From Novosphingobium clariflavum (GTDB taxonomy: Bacteria > Pseudomonadota > Alphaproteobacteria > Sphingomonadales > Sphingomonadaceae): 64,000 nucleotides of DNA. The stretch spans positions 310,001 through 374,000 of the forward strand of contig NZ_JAPCWC010000004.1 of the NCBI RefSeq assembly GCF_026420865.1. The letters are read 5' to 3'. The position numbers and the translations under genes are program-made. This document shows positions 1-7,421 of the stretch, piece by piece. The notes under the pieces were generated by a model that was given only the letters and a program-made list of their open reading frames with translations, had not been told where the DNA came from and made no database searches. Position 1 is the first letter of the stretch; each line of letters starts with the position of its first letter.

Positions 1-53
1 GCCGCTGGATCGCACCCATGGGAACAAAGACAAAAGACACGAAGGACCAATCC

Positions 54-548
54 ATGACCGCCGCCCGTAAAACCCTCGGCATCAGCAAGGACGCCGCGCC
101 GAAGGCGGACGCCAAGGCCAGCTTCAACGTCACCGGCGCGCGCCTCGAAACGCTGAAGGAGCGGGCCAAGGAAATGCGCCGCAACCCCAGCGAGGCGCAG
201 AAGGCGCTCTGGGCGGAGCTTTCGGGCTCGAAGCTGGGCGGCGTGAAGTTCACCCGCCAGTCGGTGGTCGGCTCGACCATCGTCGATTTCGCCTGCCCCT
301 CGCGCTGGATCGTCGTGCAGCTCAGCGCCGAGGACTCCAACCCCGACGTCAACGAGCTGCAGGACCGCAAGCTCATCGAAGTCGGCATCCGCGTGCTGCG
401 CTTCTCCGAGGACGAAGTGCTGGAGCGCATCGAGGGCGTCGTGCGCGAGATCACCACCGAACTCAACGTGCCGTTCGACAAGCGCTCCGCGCGCCGCAAG
501 GCCGGTGCCACTGCCGCCCCCCGTTTCGACGAGGGAGCCGAAGGATGA
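54..548 (+). CDS. DUF559 (Vsr-like nuclease fold) protein in suf operon
   Basis: 164 aa. Residues 32-135 look like a DUF559 domain, a relative of Vsr/PD-(D/E)XK nucleases: the region RRNPSEAQKALW, then GGVKFTRQ, VDFAC (77-81) and RVLRF near 113-117 are recognisable. The usual VVELDG-x-QH segment is VVQLSAEDS here, so the expected acidic residue is Gln89 and a nuclease activity is doubtful. The start is set at base 54 because AAGGA at 42-46 sits 7 bases before that ATG; an in-frame ATG at 18 lacks such a site. The 3' end overlaps sufC by ATGA, so it is co-translated with Fe-S genes. Its role there is unknown. Bases 1-53 may include the end of sufB but no SufB C-terminus is readable. Confidence 0.8.
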   Translation: MTAARKTLGISKDAAPKADAKASFNVTGARLETLKERAKEMRRNPSEAQKALWAELSGSKLGGVKFTRQSVVGSTIVDFACPSRWIVVQLSAEDSNPDVNELQDRKLIEVGIRVLRFSEDEVLERIEGVVREITTELNVPFDKRSARRKAGATAAPRFDEGAEG

Positions 549-1294
549 CCATGCTCAAGATCGATAACCTTCAGGCCAATGTTGCCGACAAGCAGATTCT
601 CAAGGGTCTCTCGCTGACGATCAATCCGGGCGAGATTCACGCGATCATGGGGCCGAACGGCGCGGGCAAGTCGACGCTGGGCTACACGCTGGGCGGCCGT
701 CCGGGCTATGAGGTGACCGGCGGTTCGGTGGACTTCAACGGCCAGGACCTGCTCGAACTGGAACCGCATGAGCGTGCCGCCGCCGGCCTGTTCCTCGGCT
801 TCCAGTATCCGGTCGAGATTCCCGGCGTCTCCTTCGTCCAGTTCCTGCGCGAGGCGGCCAATGCCCAGCGCAAGGGCCGCGGCGAGGAACCGCTTTCGGG
901 CGGCGAATTCCTGAAGCTCGCGCGCGAAAAGGCGGGCCTGCTGCGCATGGACATGGACATGCTGAAGCGCCCGGTGAACGTCGGCTTCTCCGGCGGCGAG
1001 AAGAAGCGCGCCGAGATGGTGCAGATGGGCATCCTCGACCCGAAGCTGGCGATCCTCGACGAGACCGACTCCGGCCTCGACATCGACGCGCTGCGCATCT
1101 GCGGCGAGGGCATCAACGCGATCATGCGCGCGCCCGACAAGGCGGTGCTGCTGATCACCCACTACCAGCGCCTGCTGGACTATGTGAAGCCGGACTTCGT
1201 GCACGTTCTGGCCGCTGGCCGGATCGTCAGGTCGGGCGGCCCCGAACTCGCGCTCCAGCTGGAGGAAGAGGGCTACGAGGCCGTCGTCGCATGA
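545..1294 (+). CDS. sufC: Fe-S cluster assembly ATPase SufC
   Basis: 249-aa ABC-type ATPase of the SufBCD scaffold, which builds Fe-S clusters in the cytosol. Visible motifs: Walker A GPNGAGKST (36-44), signature FSGGEKKR, Walker B LAILDETDSGLD and the H-loop LLITHY. Length is normal for SufC. It starts on the ATG that overlaps the upstream stop (ATGA) and ends overlapping the next small gene by ATGA, so translation is coupled through the operon. ATP binding by SufC drives the rearrangement of the SufB-SufD partners; SufD is encoded two genes on and SufB is presumably left of the window. Confidence 0.97.
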   Translation: MTMLKIDNLQANVADKQILKGLSLTINPGEIHAIMGPNGAGKSTLGYTLGGRPGYEVTGGSVDFNGQDLLELEPHERAAAGLFLGFQYPVEIPGVSFVQFLREAANAQRKGRGEEPLSGGEFLKLAREKAGLLRMDMDMLKRPVNVGFSGGEKKRAEMVQMGILDPKLAILDETDSGLDIDALRICGEGINAIMRAPDKAVLLITHYQRLLDYVKPDFVHVLAAGRIVRSGGPELALQLEEEGYEAVVA

Positions 1295-1488
1295 CCATGG
1301 TCTACTTCCTCTGGCACGACAACGATCCGGCGATCGAAGAGGGCGAACTTGTGGGGGTCTATGGCTCGCAGGCGGAAGCCGCCTCGGCCATCGCCCGTTC
1401 GGCCCGCCATCCGCAGGGTTTCTCGATCGACGCCCATGTGCTGAGCGGCCGCGTCGCCGCCCTGATCGGGAGCGCGGCCAATGACTGA
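1291..1488 (+). CDS. small conserved-looking protein between sufC and sufD
   Basis: 65 aa, not assigned to a family. It overlaps sufC by 4 bases (ATGA) and sufD by 8 bases, which argues that it is a translated member of the operon and not a chance reading frame. It begins MTMVYFLWHDNDP, is acidic in the N-terminal half and has an Ala-rich helix-like middle. No Cys is present, so it is not an Fe-S carrier by itself. A regulatory or accessory role in cluster assembly is only a guess from position. Confidence 0.7.
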   Translation: MTMVYFLWHDNDPAIEEGELVGVYGSQAEAASAIARSARHPQGFSIDAHVLSGRVAALIGSAAND

Positions 1489-2218
1489 CGCCCTCACGCT
1501 GCCCACCCGCAAGGACGAGGACTTCCGCTATTCCGACCTCACCGCGCTGGCCGGCCTCTGGCCGATCGTGCGCGAAGAGATCGTGGTACCCGCCGATGCC
1601 GAGCAATCGCTGCAGATCGTCGAGGACGGCGCCGCCGCCGTCGCCCGCCATCTGGTGATCACGCTGGGCGAGCGCGCGAAGTTCGACCTTCGCGTGCTGG
1701 CCGCAGGGCCGGTCTATGGCCGCGTGGCGGTGGACGTGCGGCTGGCCGAAGGCGCCGACTTCACGCTGGGCGCAGCGCAGCTCGCCACCGGCAGCGAGAC
1801 GCTGGAAGTGGTCACCAAGGTGGTCCACGCCGGGCTCAACGCCACCTCCAGCCAGATCGTGCGCACGGTGCTGGCGGGCCACTCGGTCGGCTCCTACCTC
1901 GGCTGCATCGGCGTCGAGCGCGGGGCGGACGGCACCGATGCCGAACAGTCGGTCCGCGCCATGCTGCTCGACCGCACGGCGACCGCCAATGCCCGGCCGG
2001 AGCTGGAAATCTACGCCGATGACGTCAAGGCGGCACACGGCTGCGCGGTGGGTGAACTCGATGCCAATGGCCTGTTCTACCTGATGAGCCGCGGCCTCAC
2101 CCCGCCCGAGGCCAAGCGCCTGATGCTGCAGGCCTTCGTCGCCGAAGCCTTCACCGGCGCGCCGGACGAAGACGCGCTGAACGCGGCCGCGATCGCGCGT
2201 CTGGAGGCGATCCTGTGA
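1481..2218 (+). CDS. sufD: Fe-S cluster assembly protein SufD
   Basis: 245 aa, SufBD beta-helix family; partner of SufB and SufC in the cytosolic scaffold. It starts PTRKDEDFRYSDL, the N-terminal pattern of alphaproteobacterial SufD, and carries the conserved C-terminal stretch ending near EIYADDVKAAHGCAVGELD and LMSRGL. It is shorter than the roughly 420-aa E. coli SufD because the N-terminal helical part is reduced, as is usual in this group. It overlaps the 65-aa gene (8 bases) and sufS (4 bases). Confidence 0.95.
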   Translation: MTDALTLPTRKDEDFRYSDLTALAGLWPIVREEIVVPADAEQSLQIVEDGAAAVARHLVITLGERAKFDLRVLAAGPVYGRVAVDVRLAEGADFTLGAAQLATGSETLEVVTKVVHAGLNATSSQIVRTVLAGHSVGSYLGCIGVERGADGTDAEQSVRAMLLDRTATANARPELEIYADDVKAAHGCAVGELDANGLFYLMSRGLTPPEAKRLMLQAFVAEAFTGAPDEDALNAAAIARLEAIL

Positions 2219-3429
2219 GCCCGGACTCTGCAAACACTGGTACGCTTGTCCTGAAGGACCAGTTCCCCGGGCTTGCGGGCAACTGGCACTACCTCGACAC
2301 CGGCGCCACCGCGCAGAAGCCGCAGGCGGTGATCGACGCCACCGTCGATGCGCTGGGCCGAGACTATGCGACCGTGCATCGCGGCGTCTATGCCCGCTCC
2401 GCCGAGATGACGCTGGCCTTCGAGGCGGCGCGCCGCAAGGTCGCCGCGTTCCTCGGCGGCCACGAGGACGAGGTGGTCTTCACCCGCGGCGCGACCGAGG
2501 CGATCAACCTCGTCGCCCAGACCTGGGGCGTGCAGAACCTCAAGGCGGGCGACCGCGTGCTGCTTTCGGTGCTGGAGCATCACTCCAACATCGTGCCCTG
2601 GCAGCTCCTGCGCGAGCGTACCGGCGTCGAGATCGACGTCTGCCCGCTGACCGAAGACGGTCAAATCGACCTGGAAGCGGCCGAGCGCATCCTCACCCCC
2701 GCGCACAAGCTGGTGGCCTTTGCGCACGTTTCCAACGTGCTCGGCTCCGTGCTCCACGTGGAACATGCGGCCAGGCTGGCCCATGCGGTGGGCGCGAAGC
2801 TGCTGATCGACGGCTGCCAGGCCGCACCGCGCATCGCCCTCGACGTGGCGGCGATGCACTGCGATTTCTACGTCTTCTCCGCGCACAAGCTCTACGGCCC
2901 CACCGGGATCGGCGCGCTCTGGGCGAGGAAGGCGCTGCTCGATGCCATGCCGCCGTGGCAGGGCGGCGGCTCGATGATCGACCGCGTCACCTTCGAGAAG
3001 ACCACTTATGCCCCGGCGCCGCAGCGCTTCGAGGCGGGCACGCCGATGATCGTCGAGGCGCTGGGCCTTGCCGCCGCCATCGACTGGCTGACCGCGCTAG
3101 GGCTCGACCGTGCCGAGCGCCACGAGCGCGATCTCGCCGCGCGCCTGCGCGCCGAACTGGGCAAGCGCAACGACATCACCCTGTTCGGCCCGGCCGATTC
3201 GGTCGGCATCGTCTCTTTCGCGATGGACGGGGTGCATCCGCACGACCTCGGCACCATATTGGATGAAGAGGGCGTTGCGATCCGTGCCGGCCACCACTGT
3301 GCACAGCCGCTGATGGACCACCTGGGCGTTCCCGCCACGGCCCGCGCCAGCTTCGGCATCTACAGCGACGACAGCGACATCGAGGCGCTCATCAAGGGTA
3401 TCGAGCGCACCCGGAGAATTTTTGGATGA
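2215..3429 (+). CDS. sufS: cysteine desulfurase SufS
   Basis: 404-aa class V aminotransferase-fold, PLP-dependent enzyme that takes sulfur from L-cysteine for Fe-S assembly. The PLP lysine lies in FSAHKLYGPTG; the catalytic cysteine is Cys362 in RAGHHCAQP, followed by the group II (SufS/CsdA) pattern RASFGIY. Start is GTG, overlapping the sufD stop (GTGA). No SufE is seen next door; in this arrangement a SufE may be encoded elsewhere. The gene contains a parS-like palindrome at 2750-2765. Confidence 0.97.
   Translation: MSPDSANTGTLVLKDQFPGLAGNWHYLDTGATAQKPQAVIDATVDALGRDYATVHRGVYARSAEMTLAFEAARRKVAAFLGGHEDEVVFTRGATEAINLVAQTWGVQNLKAGDRVLLSVLEHHSNIVPWQLLRERTGVEIDVCPLTEDGQIDLEAAERILTPAHKLVAFAHVSNVLGSVLHVEHAARLAHAVGAKLLIDGCQAAPRIALDVAAMHCDFYVFSAHKLYGPTGIGALWARKALLDAMPPWQGGGSMIDRVTFEKTTYAPAPQRFEAGTPMIVEALGLAAAIDWLTALGLDRAERHERDLAARLRAELGKRNDITLFGPADSVGIVSFAMDGVHPHDLGTILDEEGVAIRAGHHCAQPLMDHLGVPATARASFGIYSDDSDIEALIKGIERTRRIFG
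2750..2765. other. parS-like site (one mismatch) inside sufS
   Basis: TGCTCCACGTGGAACA differs at one base from the perfect 16-mer TGTTCCACGTGGAACA found four times beside parAB. It lies in coding sequence about 26 kb from those sites and 17 kb from the predicted origin. A single mismatch can still bind ParB, but this is inference. Confidence 0.55.
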
Positions 3430-3896
3430 GTGACGAGAAGCCCACATTCACCGTCGAGGAAGTCGATTCGGTAGCCCCCGCGCCCCGCGCGCGGGTCGAG
3501 GACGTGCCTGTCCCCCCGGCCGAGCGCAAGCGCGACTATCTGGACGGATTCCTGGCCGAAAAGCCGCAGGGAATCGACCCCGGCCAGCCGGGCGGATCGA
3601 TCTACGACGGCGTGATCGACGCGCTGAAGGAAATCTTCGATCCCGAGATTCCGGTGAACATCTACGACCTCGGCCTGATCTACGGCGTCGAAGTCTCGCC
3701 CGAGGCTTCGGTGGCGGTGACGATGACGCTGACCACGCCGCATTGCCCGGTGGCCGAATCGATGCCCGGCGAAGTCGAGATGCGCGTGTCTGCCGTGCCC
3801 GGCGTGCGCGATGCCGAGGTCCATCTCGTCTGGGATCCGCCATGGGACATGGCCAAGATGTCCGACGAGGCCAAGCTCGAACTGGGCATGCTCTGA
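3426..3896 (+). CDS. sufT: SUF system maturation protein SufT (MIP18/DUF59)
   Basis: 156 aa. A low-complexity Pro/Ala-rich N-terminus (1-55) precedes a DUF59/MIP18 domain with the family signature FDPEIPVNIYDLGLIY, TTPHCP and the C-terminal VWDPPWDMAKMS. This family works in late Fe-S maturation or delivery to target proteins. It overlaps sufS by 4 bases and the next gene by 1 base (TGATG), so it is in the same transcript. Confidence 0.94.
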   Translation: MSDEKPTFTVEEVDSVAPAPRARVEDVPVPPAERKRDYLDGFLAEKPQGIDPGQPGGSIYDGVIDALKEIFDPEIPVNIYDLGLIYGVEVSPEASVAVTMTLTTPHCPVAESMPGEVEMRVSAVPGVRDAEVHLVWDPPWDMAKMSDEAKLELGML

Positions 3897-4405
3897 TGAC
3901 GACGCTTGCCCCTGCCGTCACCGCCAAGATCGCTGTGCGCCTGGCCGACTATGCCGACGCGGCCGATGCCGCGCGCATGGTCGCGCTGCTCGACAGCTAT
4001 GCGCGCGATCCGATGGGTGGGGGCAAGCCGCTGTCCGACGACGTGCGCGCGCGGCTGGTCCCCGGCCTCGCCGCGCACCCCGGCGCCTTCTCGCTGCTGG
4101 CCTTCGCCGGTGACGAGGCGCTCGGACTGGCCAACTGCATCACCGGATTCTCGACCTTCGCGGCGCGTCCGCTGGTCAACATCCACGACATGGCCGTGCT
4201 GCCCGAGGCACGCGGGCGCGGCGTGGGCAAAGCGCTGATGCTGGCGGTCGAGGACGAGGCCTGTGCGCGCGGCGCCTGCAAGATCACGCTCGAAGTGCTG
4301 AGCGGCAATGACACGGCCAAGGGGCTCTACGCCGCGCTCGGCTACGGAGACTATGCGCTGGACCCTGAGGCGGGCACCGCGCTGTTCTGGGAAAAGAAGC
4401 TATGA
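3896..4405 (+). CDS. GNAT family N-acetyltransferase
   Basis: 169 aa, GNAT fold. The acetyl-CoA loop RGRGVGKA is at 106-113 and is followed by helix and beta-bulge elements; the C-terminal LYAALGYGDY is typical. The start at 3896 shares its A with the sufT stop (TGATG). Its location between sufT and the A-type carrier gene makes it part of the suf operon, but its acyl acceptor is unknown and there is no established link of GNAT enzymes with Fe-S assembly. Confidence 0.85.
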   Translation: MTTLAPAVTAKIAVRLADYADAADAARMVALLDSYARDPMGGGKPLSDDVRARLVPGLAAHPGAFSLLAFAGDEALGLANCITGFSTFAARPLVNIHDMAVLPEARGRGVGKALMLAVEDEACARGACKITLEVLSGNDTAKGLYAALGYGDYALDPEAGTALFWEKKL

Positions 4406-4770
4406 CCACCACCACCCAAGCCAAGCCTGCGCGCCAGCGCCCGGCTGCCGTGATCCTCACGCCCAATGCCGAAGCGCGGATCGCCAAGCTGATGGGCGAA
4501 GCGCCCGAAGGCACCATCGGCGTGCGCCTCTCCACCCCGCGCCGGGGCTGCTCCGGTCTCGCCTATTCGGTGGACTACGTTGCCGAGGAAAAGGCCTTCG
4601 ACGAGAAGATCGAGACGCCCGGCGGCCTGTTCTACATCGACGGCGCCTCGGTGCTCTACCTGATCGGCAGCACCATGGACTGGGTGGAGGACGACTTCAC
4701 CGCCGGCTTCGTGTTCGCCAATCCCAACGCCAAGGGTTCGTGCGGCTGCGGCGAGAGCTTCACGGTTTAA
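4402..4770 (+). CDS. sufA: A-type Fe-S carrier (SufA/HesB family)
   Basis: 122 aa. The three ligand cysteines of A-type carriers are present: Cys50 in GCSGL and Cys114/Cys116 in CGCGESF. This protein receives clusters from the SufBCD scaffold and passes them to apo-targets. ATGA overlap with the GNAT gene; it is the last gene before a strong hairpin. A second A-type protein, ErpA, is at 11982. Confidence 0.93.
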   Translation: MTTTTQAKPARQRPAAVILTPNAEARIAKLMGEAPEGTIGVRLSTPRRGCSGLAYSVDYVAEEKAFDEKIETPGGLFYIDGASVLYLIGSTMDWVEDDFTAGFVFANPNAKGSCGCGESFTV

Positions 4771-4821
4771 TCCCGAAGTCCCCCCAGGGGGGGAGGTATT
4801 TCTGCCCCCGCACACAACAAA

Positions 4822-4850
4822 GGGGCCGATCCCGCCTTGGGATCGGCCCC
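4822..4850. terminator. bidirectional terminator between suf operon and fumarase
   Basis: Perfect 12-bp stem GGGGCCGATCCC / GGGATCGGCCCC with a 5-base loop. It lies between two genes that converge (suf ends at 4770, fumarase ends at 4878), so it can serve both strands; the U-tract is weak. Confidence 0.85.
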
Positions 4851-4877
4851 TTCGTCATTTCACATCCCGCGAAAGGA

Positions 4878-6401
4878 TCACGCCGGCAGCAGGTGCTCCT
4901 TGGCGATCTTGTCCTTCCACACCAGCGGGGCGAGCTGGTGGACGTTCTTGCCTTCGGAATCGACCGCCACGGTCACCGGCATGTCCTTGACGGTGAATTC
5001 GTAGATCGCCTCCATGCCGAGGTCGGCAAAGCCGACGACCTTGGCTTCCTTGATCGCGCGGGCGACGAGGTAGGCGGCGCCGCCGACGGCCATCAGGTAG
5101 GCCGACTTGTGCTGGGCAATGGACTCGGTGGCAGCGGGGCCGCGTTCCGACTTGCCGATGCTGGCGAGCAGGCCCTGGCCCAGCATCATGTCCATGAACT
5201 TGTCCATGCGCGTCGCGGTGGTCGGACCGGCCGGGCCGACGACTTCCTCGCGCACCGGATCGACCGGGCCGACGTAGTAGATCACCCGGCCCTTGAACTC
5301 GACCGGCAGTTCCTCGCCCTTGGCGAGCATGTCGGAGATGCGCTTGTGCGCGGCGTCGCGGCCGGTGAGCATCTTGCCGTTCAGCAGCAGGCGGTCGCCC
5401 TGCTTCCAGCTCTGGACGATCTCGGGGGTGAGGGTGTCGAGGTCGACGCGCTTGGCGCCGGCGTCGGGGGCCCATTCCACCTTCGGCCAGTCGTCGAGGT
5501 TCGGCGCCTCGAGGAAGCTCGGGCCCGAACCGTCGAGCGTGAAGTGCGCGTGGCGGGTGGCGGCGCAGTTCGGGATCATGGCGACCGGCTTGCCCGCGGC
5601 GTGGCACGGCCAGTCCATGATCTTGACGTCGAGGATGGTGGCAAGACCGCCCAGGCCCTGCGCGCCGATGCCCAGCGCGTTGACCTTGTCGAAGATCTCG
5701 ATGCGCAGCGCCTCGATGTCGTTCTGGGGCCCGCGTGCCTTGAGCTGTGCCATGTCGATCGGCTCCATCAGGCTCTGCTTGGCAAGCTTGACGCAGTGCT
5801 CGGCGGTGCCGCCGATGCCGATGCCCAGCATGCCCGGCGGGCACCAGCCGGCACCCATCTGCGGCAGCATCTCGATCACCCAGTCGACGATGGAATCGCT
5901 GGGATTCATCATCTTGAACTTCGACTTGTTCTCCGAGCCGCCGCCCTTGGCGGCGACGTCCACCGAGACCTTGGAGCCCGGGACCATGCTGACCGAGAGC
6001 ACCGAAGGCGTGTTGTCCTTGGTGTTGCGGCGGGTGAAGGCGGGGTCTGCCAGCACCGAGGCGCGCAGCTTGTTCTCGGCGTTGTTGTAGGCGCGGCGGA
6101 CGCCTTCATCGACCACTTCCTGCAGCGACTTCTCGGATTCGAGGCGGCAGTTCTGGCCCCATTCGATGAAGACGTTGACGATGCCGGTGTCCTGGCAGAT
6201 CGGCCGGTGGCCTTCCGCGCACATGCGGCTGTTGGTCAGGATCTGGGCGATGGCATCCTTGGCGGCGGGGCCTTGCTCCGCCTCGTAGGCGTCGCCCAGC
6301 GCGCGGATATAGTCCATCGGGTGGAAGTAGCTGATGTACTGGAGGGCGTCGGCAACACTCTCGATGAGGTCGTCTTCGCGGATCGTCACCATTTCGGCCA
6401 T
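4878..6401 (-). CDS. fumarate hydratase, class I (4Fe-4S)
   Basis: 507 aa, single-chain class I fumarase: fumarate to L-malate in the TCA cycle, cytosolic, oxygen-sensitive [4Fe-4S] enzyme. Both the N-terminal and C-terminal hydrolyase domains are fused, as in FumA/FumB. Cluster-type cysteines occur in ICQDTG (Cys69), GWCPPG and IPNCAATRH. The start is MAEMVTIRE at 6401; the reading frame stays open 25 codons upstream but without family similarity. As an Fe-S enzyme it is a plausible client of the neighbouring suf products. Confidence 0.95.
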   Translation of the reverse strand: MAEMVTIREDDLIESVADALQYISYFHPMDYIRALGDAYEAEQGPAAKDAIAQILTNSRMCAEGHRPICQDTGIVNVFIEWGQNCRLESEKSLQEVVDEGVRRAYNNAENKLRASVLADPAFTRRNTKDNTPSVLSVSMVPGSKVSVDVAAKGGGSENKSKFKMMNPSDSIVDWVIEMLPQMGAGWCPPGMLGIGIGGTAEHCVKLAKQSLMEPIDMAQLKARGPQNDIEALRIEIFDKVNALGIGAQGLGGLATILDVKIMDWPCHAAGKPVAMIPNCAATRHAHFTLDGSGPSFLEAPNLDDWPKVEWAPDAGAKRVDLDTLTPEIVQSWKQGDRLLLNGKMLTGRDAAHKRISDMLAKGEELPVEFKGRVIYYVGPVDPVREEVVGPAGPTTATRMDKFMDMMLGQGLLASIGKSERGPAATESIAQHKSAYLMAVGGAAYLVARAIKEAKVVGFADLGMEAIYEFTVKDMPVTVAVDSEGKNVHQLAPLVWKDKIAKEHLLPA

Positions 6402-6463
6402 GGAAGGGCGCTCCCGGTTTCCTGTCGGTTCACGTGATTTTGCGGGCTCCTTGAGCCTCTTTG

Positions 6464-6572
6464 AAAATACGCGCAAGCGCGCATTTTGAGCGGCACAGGC
6501 TTACGCCCCCACCCGACCTCCCTTCAGGGTACACTCGGGGAGGTCGGGTGGGGGCGTGGGCCGGTGCCGCTC
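6464..6572. repeat. intergenic palindromic repeat, copy A
   Basis: Part of a 424-base gap (6402-6825). It has a small hairpin (AAAATACGCGC / GCGCGCATTTT, 6464-6487, one mismatch), then GCGGCAC-type sequence, then a perfect 20-bp inverted repeat with arms 6503-6522 and 6538-6557 and a 15-base loop, closed by GTGCCGCTC (6564-6572) that pairs with GAGCGGCAC (6489-6497). The AAAA-hairpin plus GCGGCAC design recurs at 11842, 13091 and, partly, at 56033. The rest of the gap (6573-6825) has no gene I can support. Confidence 0.75.
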
Positions 6573-6825
6573 GAACAGGCTTACGGCCCGTTCGCCTGCC
6601 AAGGAAGCGCGTTTTCGGCGCGTTTCGCGTCAAAAATCGCAAGTGCCCTATGCAAGTGCCTGTGCCATCGTCCAAACGTCGCGATAGATCGACCAAGGAC
6701 TTGCAAATGGCTTGGCCTCATTCGCGGCTTGGCCTAGTAAGGCCGCCATCACGTCCGTCTTTGCGGGGGCTGGAGGCGCATATCGCCCCGGACCTGCTCG
6801 CAACAGCATGAGGAATGGGACCCAA

Positions 6826-7419
6826 ATGACCTTGACCGAGGATCGGTCCGCCAGCGCGGTTGCCCGCCAGGCCATGATCGTCAGCCAGCTGCGCACCAGC
6901 GGCGTCAACGAGCACTGGGTGCTCGAAGCCATGGCCGGCGTTGCCCGTGAGGACTTCGTCCCCGCCGGCATGCGCGATGCCGCCTATATCGACCGCGCCA
7001 TCGCGCTCGAGAACGGCCGCCAGCTCGCTGCCCCGCTGTTCTACGGCCGCCTGCTGGCCGAAGCCGCCCCGACCAGGGACGACAAGGTCCTGCTGGTGGG
7101 CGAAGCCGATGGCTACCTCGCCGCGCTGCTGCGCCCGCTGGTCGGCTCGCTCGACGTGGTCGAACCGGCCGGCGCCAAGGACGTGACCAGCACCGGCCAC
7201 ACCCTGCTGGTGGTCGACGGCGCTGCCGAGGAACTGCCCGAGGCGCTGACCGCCTCGCTCGCCGAAGGGGGCCGCGTGGTCACCGGCCTCGTCGTGCGCA
7301 AGGTTGCCCGCCTTGCCACCGGCACCAAGACCGGCGGCGCGCTCGCGCTGCTGCCGCTCGCCGAAATGGGGATTCCGGTCTTGCCGGAGCTTGCCGCTCC
7401 CAAACGCTGGAGCTTCTGA
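6826..7419 (+). CDS. degenerate protein-L-isoaspartate methyltransferase-like protein
   Basis: 197 aa of the Pcm family. The N-terminal part is typical: REDFVPAGMRDAAYID, then ENGRQLAAP in place of the usual GQTISQP-type motif. The SAM-binding loop, normally V-G-T-G-S-G-Y, reads VGEADGY (91-97), so cofactor binding and repair activity are doubtful. The C-terminal substrate region is also short. Start chosen at 6826 with GGGA just upstream; ATG at 6808 is an alternative. Three bases separate it from tolC, suggesting co-transcription. Confidence 0.82.
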   Translation: MTLTEDRSASAVARQAMIVSQLRTSGVNEHWVLEAMAGVAREDFVPAGMRDAAYIDRAIALENGRQLAAPLFYGRLLAEAAPTRDDKVLLVGEADGYLAALLRPLVGSLDVVEPAGAKDVTSTGHTLLVVDGAAEELPEALTASLAEGGRVVTGLVVRKVARLATGTKTGGALALLPLAEMGIPVLPELAAPKRWSF

Positions 7420-7421
7420 GC

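Noticed and set aside
1..53. End of sufB
   Set aside because: Expected from the operon, but none of the frames shows a SufB C-terminus, so it is not annotated.
4308..6437. Long plus-strand frame antisense to fumarase (709 codons)
   Set aside because: Shadow of the GC-rich coding strand; the minus strand encodes a full class I fumarase with its cysteine motifs.
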